From assembly GCA_018666775.1 (NCBI GenBank), contig JABIXC010000015.1, positions 1 through 55,385 on the forward strand: a DNA stretch of 55,385 bases. Direction: 5' to 3'. Below the pieces are notes generated by a model, which had not been told where the DNA came from, made no database searches, and saw only the letters and a list, made by a program, of their open reading frames with translations. Made by a program: the position numbers and the translations under genes. Position 1 is the first letter of the stretch. Every line of letters starts with the position of its first letter. The stretch comes from Rhodospirillales bacterium (GTDB taxonomy: Bacteria; Pseudomonadota; Alphaproteobacteria; SMXQ01). This document shows positions 53,802-55,385 of the stretch, piece after piece.

Positions 53802-53963
53802 CTGATTTTTATCCTGCTTGGATGTATTTGCCTGATTTTCCCTCAGGAATCTGAATATTTGGTTACTGAGCCCCTAACCAAGTATCATCAGGGTGCAATT
53901 CTCTGGTTTCTGCTCTGGTTTTTATTGTTTGAATTTTGCGATCTGAAAAAGGAAGTAAGAAAA

Positions 53964-54911
53964 ATGGCAACTCGAAAAGCTAGTGCCGGCCCGAAAGTCG
54001 GAAACAAAACCCGCAAAAAAAGCGCCACAGAACAAATAACCAGGCAAAAAACCAGGCAGAAGGCCCTAAAGCAAAAACCGAATAATGAACTTTCATTTCT
54101 CGATCAATCCTTTCTAACCAGCCCTGATGCCCGTGCATTGCGCATTCTTGCTGAATATCTGGAACCAGAAGCAAGATTCAAGGCCGCCGGCATTCAAGAT
54201 ACCATCGTATTTTTCGGCTCAGCCCGTATACAGGAGCGCAAAAAGGCGGAAAGGGCATTGAAATCAGCTCTGAATAAAAAAATCGGGGTCGCCGCCGCAC
54301 GCCAGCGTCTGCGAACGTCGCGCTATTATGAAGAAGCCCGTGAATTATCCCGACGTCTGACGGAATGGTCAAAAAGCTTAGAAAAAGGTCAGCGCTATGT
54401 TGTCTGCACCGGGGGAGGGCCTGGCATCATGGAAGCCGCCAATCGGGGCGCCCATGATGCAAAGGGAATTAACATTGGCCTCAATATCGCCCTACCGTTT
54501 GAGCAAGCCCCAAATCGGTATATCACTCCGGAACTGTCCCTTATGTTCCATTACTTTTTTATGAGAAAATTCTGGTTTGCCTATTTTGCCAAAGCCATGG
54601 TGTTCATGCCGGGCGGGTTTGGCACGCTGGACGAAGTGATGGAGGTTTTAACGCTCTGCCAGACCCTCAAGCTGAAGAAACGCATGCCCATCGTACTTTA
54701 CGGTCAGGATTTCTGGCGTAAAGCCCTGGATCTGAACAGCATGGTAGGGGCGGGCACCATTGCCCGAAAAGACCTGGACCTGATCCAGAGGGTAGACAGT
54801 GTGGATGAGGCCTTCGATTTCATTACCAAAGATTTATCTAAAAATACGGCCGGCAAGCCAGGGGGAACCCTGGAACATTGGCACGATATTGTTTCCCCCA
54901 TTAAAACATAA
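53964..54911 (+). CDS. LOG-family protein (cytokinin riboside monophosphate phosphoribohydrolase-like)
   Basis: A 315-residue protein with the Rossmann-like LOG fold. The N-terminal 50 residues are Lys/Arg-rich and probably disordered. The nucleotide site is GGGPGIMEAANRGA and the catalytic motif PGGFGTLDEVME. LOG proteins remove ribose phosphate from AMP-like nucleotides; many bacterial ones were misnamed lysine decarboxylases. The start at 53964 has AGGAAG upstream. The frame continues to 53742 but would overlap the divergent EAL gene and encodes an atypical hydrophobic lead. Confidence 0.9.
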   Translation: MATRKASAGPKVGNKTRKKSATEQITRQKTRQKALKQKPNNELSFLDQSFLTSPDARALRILAEYLEPEARFKAAGIQDTIVFFGSARIQERKKAERALKSALNKKIGVAAARQRLRTSRYYEEARELSRRLTEWSKSLEKGQRYVVCTGGGPGIMEAANRGAHDAKGINIGLNIALPFEQAPNRYITPELSLMFHYFFMRKFWFAYFAKAMVFMPGGFGTLDEVMEVLTLCQTLKLKKRMPIVLYGQDFWRKALDLNSMVGAGTIARKDLDLIQRVDSVDEAFDFITKDLSKNTAGKPGGTLEHWHDIVSPIKT

Positions 54912-54913
54912 AG

Positions 54914-54945
54914 AAAAGCGGCAGCCCCTTAGGACTGCCGCTTTC
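54914..54945. terminator. Bidirectional intrinsic terminator
   Basis: AAAGCGGCAG pairs with CTGCCGCTTT around a short CCCCTTAGGA core. A-rich sequence precedes it and an AAAATAAAA run follows, giving usable T-runs on the minus strand and weaker ones on the plus strand. It separates the convergent LOG and H1-like genes. Confidence 0.8.
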
Positions 54946-54979
54946 AAAATAAAACCTCGCTTAACTTAAAGCAAAGCTG

Positions 54980-55385
54980 TTAGGCAGCCCGGCGCACCTT
55001 ACGACGATTCTTCGCGGGACCTTTACGCATAATCTTACTTGAAGAAACCTGCTTGCGCAGCTTACTAAGCTGTTTATGAACAGGGTTCGAAGCCTTCTTC
55101 GCTGCAGTTTTTCGAGCAGGCTTTTTCTTCTTTGCTGCAGGCTTTTTCTTCTTAGCTGCAACTTTTTTCTTGGCTGCGGGCCGCTTCTTCGCTGCAACCT
55201 TCTTCTTGGCTGCTGGCTTTTTCTTCTTAGCTGCAACTTTTTTCTTCGCTGCTGGCTTTTTCTTCTTAGCCGCAACTTTTTTCTTCGCTGCGGGCCGCTT
55301 CTTGGCTGCAACTTTCTTCTTCGCTGCTGGCTTTTTCTTCTTAGCCGCAACTTTTTTCTTCGCTGCGGGCCGCTTCTTGGCTGCA
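54980..55385 (-). CDS. Histone H1-like Lys/Ala-rich protein (5' end outside the window)
   Basis: A minus-strand frame enters from the right edge and stops at 54980-54982, giving at least 134 residues. Most is tandem KKPAAKKKVAAKK and KKRPAAKKK repeats. The end is a unique basic segment (ASNPVHKQLSKLRKQVSSSK, then KGPAKNRRKVRRAA). It should bind DNA non-specifically and help compact the nucleoid, as proposed for bacterial H1-like proteins. An Arg/Gln-rich open frame over the same DNA is out of register and is not the gene. The start codon is not visible. Confidence 0.85.
   Translation of the reverse strand, partial: AAKKRPAAKKKVAAKKKKPAAKKKVAAKKRPAAKKKVAAKKKKPAAKKKVAAKKKKPAAKKKVAAKKRPAAKKKVAAKKKKPAAKKKKPARKTAAKKASNPVHKQLSKLRKQVSSSKIMRKGPAKNRRKVRRAA

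Noticed and set aside
53742-53963. N-terminal extension of the LOG-family protein
   Set aside because: It overlaps the EAL gene start, encodes an atypical hydrophobic segment, and a better ribosome site precedes 53964.
54961-55350. Arg/Gln-rich minus-strand frame
   Set aside because: It is out of register with the H1-like gene, whose Lys/Ala frame has a typical basic C-terminus and stop.

Overview
The window looks like chromosomal DNA from an alphaproteobacterium, most likely a Rhodospirillales-type lineage (inference from gene content only). Pointers are an ELM1/COG3660-family protein, a DUF1223 protein, an SUV3-type helicase next to an S4 protein, FdxA and CarD, a NadQ-type Nudix regulator divergent from nadAB, an IalB-family protein, NnrU, PCu(A)C plus Sco, and a complete system I cytochrome c maturation operon. 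Genes are densely packed, with many ATGA/GTGA/TAATG overlaps. There is no rRNA, CRISPR array or intact mobile element.

Left edge (1-1090): a C-terminally truncated tyrosine integrase sits immediately 3' of tRNA-Arg(CCU), so the window starts at the end of an integrated element or its remnant. 1.1-7.4 kb: PagL-like lipid A deacylase, proline iminopeptidase, a signal-peptide nuclease-fold protein coupled to an M48 lipoprotein protease, a hairpin-bearing 29-bp tandem repeat, a CarD regulator with a histone H1-like tail, FdxA and an S4 RNA-binding protein. 7.4-17.5 kb: SUV3-like helicase, ribosome hibernation factor, CheY-like receiver, DUF1223 protein, a 647-residue protein of unknown function, an ELM1-family protein and aconitase, all on the minus strand.

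The only gene-free stretch above 300 bases (17536-17921) holds a predicted three-hairpin RNA with C-rich loops and a strong terminator, just upstream of ccmABCDEFGHI (17.9-24.7 kb). Then come two exported basic proteins of unknown function, tRNA-Ala(CGC), a yggT-yggU-folD operon, a small membrane protein with NnrU, and the minus-strand genes argG, rlmN, an IalB-family gene and a SpoU-type methyltransferase. 34.1-39.2 kb: a DMT transporter ending in a 34-bp tandem repeat, a LonB-type protease and a sodium:solute symporter. 39.1-42.9 kb: nadQ and nadAB, divergent around two operator palindromes. 43-48.3 kb: low-molecular-weight phosphatase, the tesA-ybbA-ybbP-like esterase/ABC cluster and a Bax-inhibitor-1 protein. 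48.4-50.6 kb: PCu(A)C, Sco, and an arsR-CDF pair controlled by a 44-bp palindrome. 50.7-55.4 kb: formamidase-like hydrolase, class II aldolase, cNMP-binding EAL protein, LOG-family protein and a histone H1-like protein cut by the window end.

Themes: respiration and cytochrome assembly (Ccm, PCu(A)C/Sco, aconitase, ferredoxin), NAD synthesis, envelope functions, and translation or RNA maintenance. The most unusual features are the C-rich structured RNA before ccmA, three places where gene ends carry duplicated stop-codon hairpins, the H1-tailed CarD, and the two operator systems.
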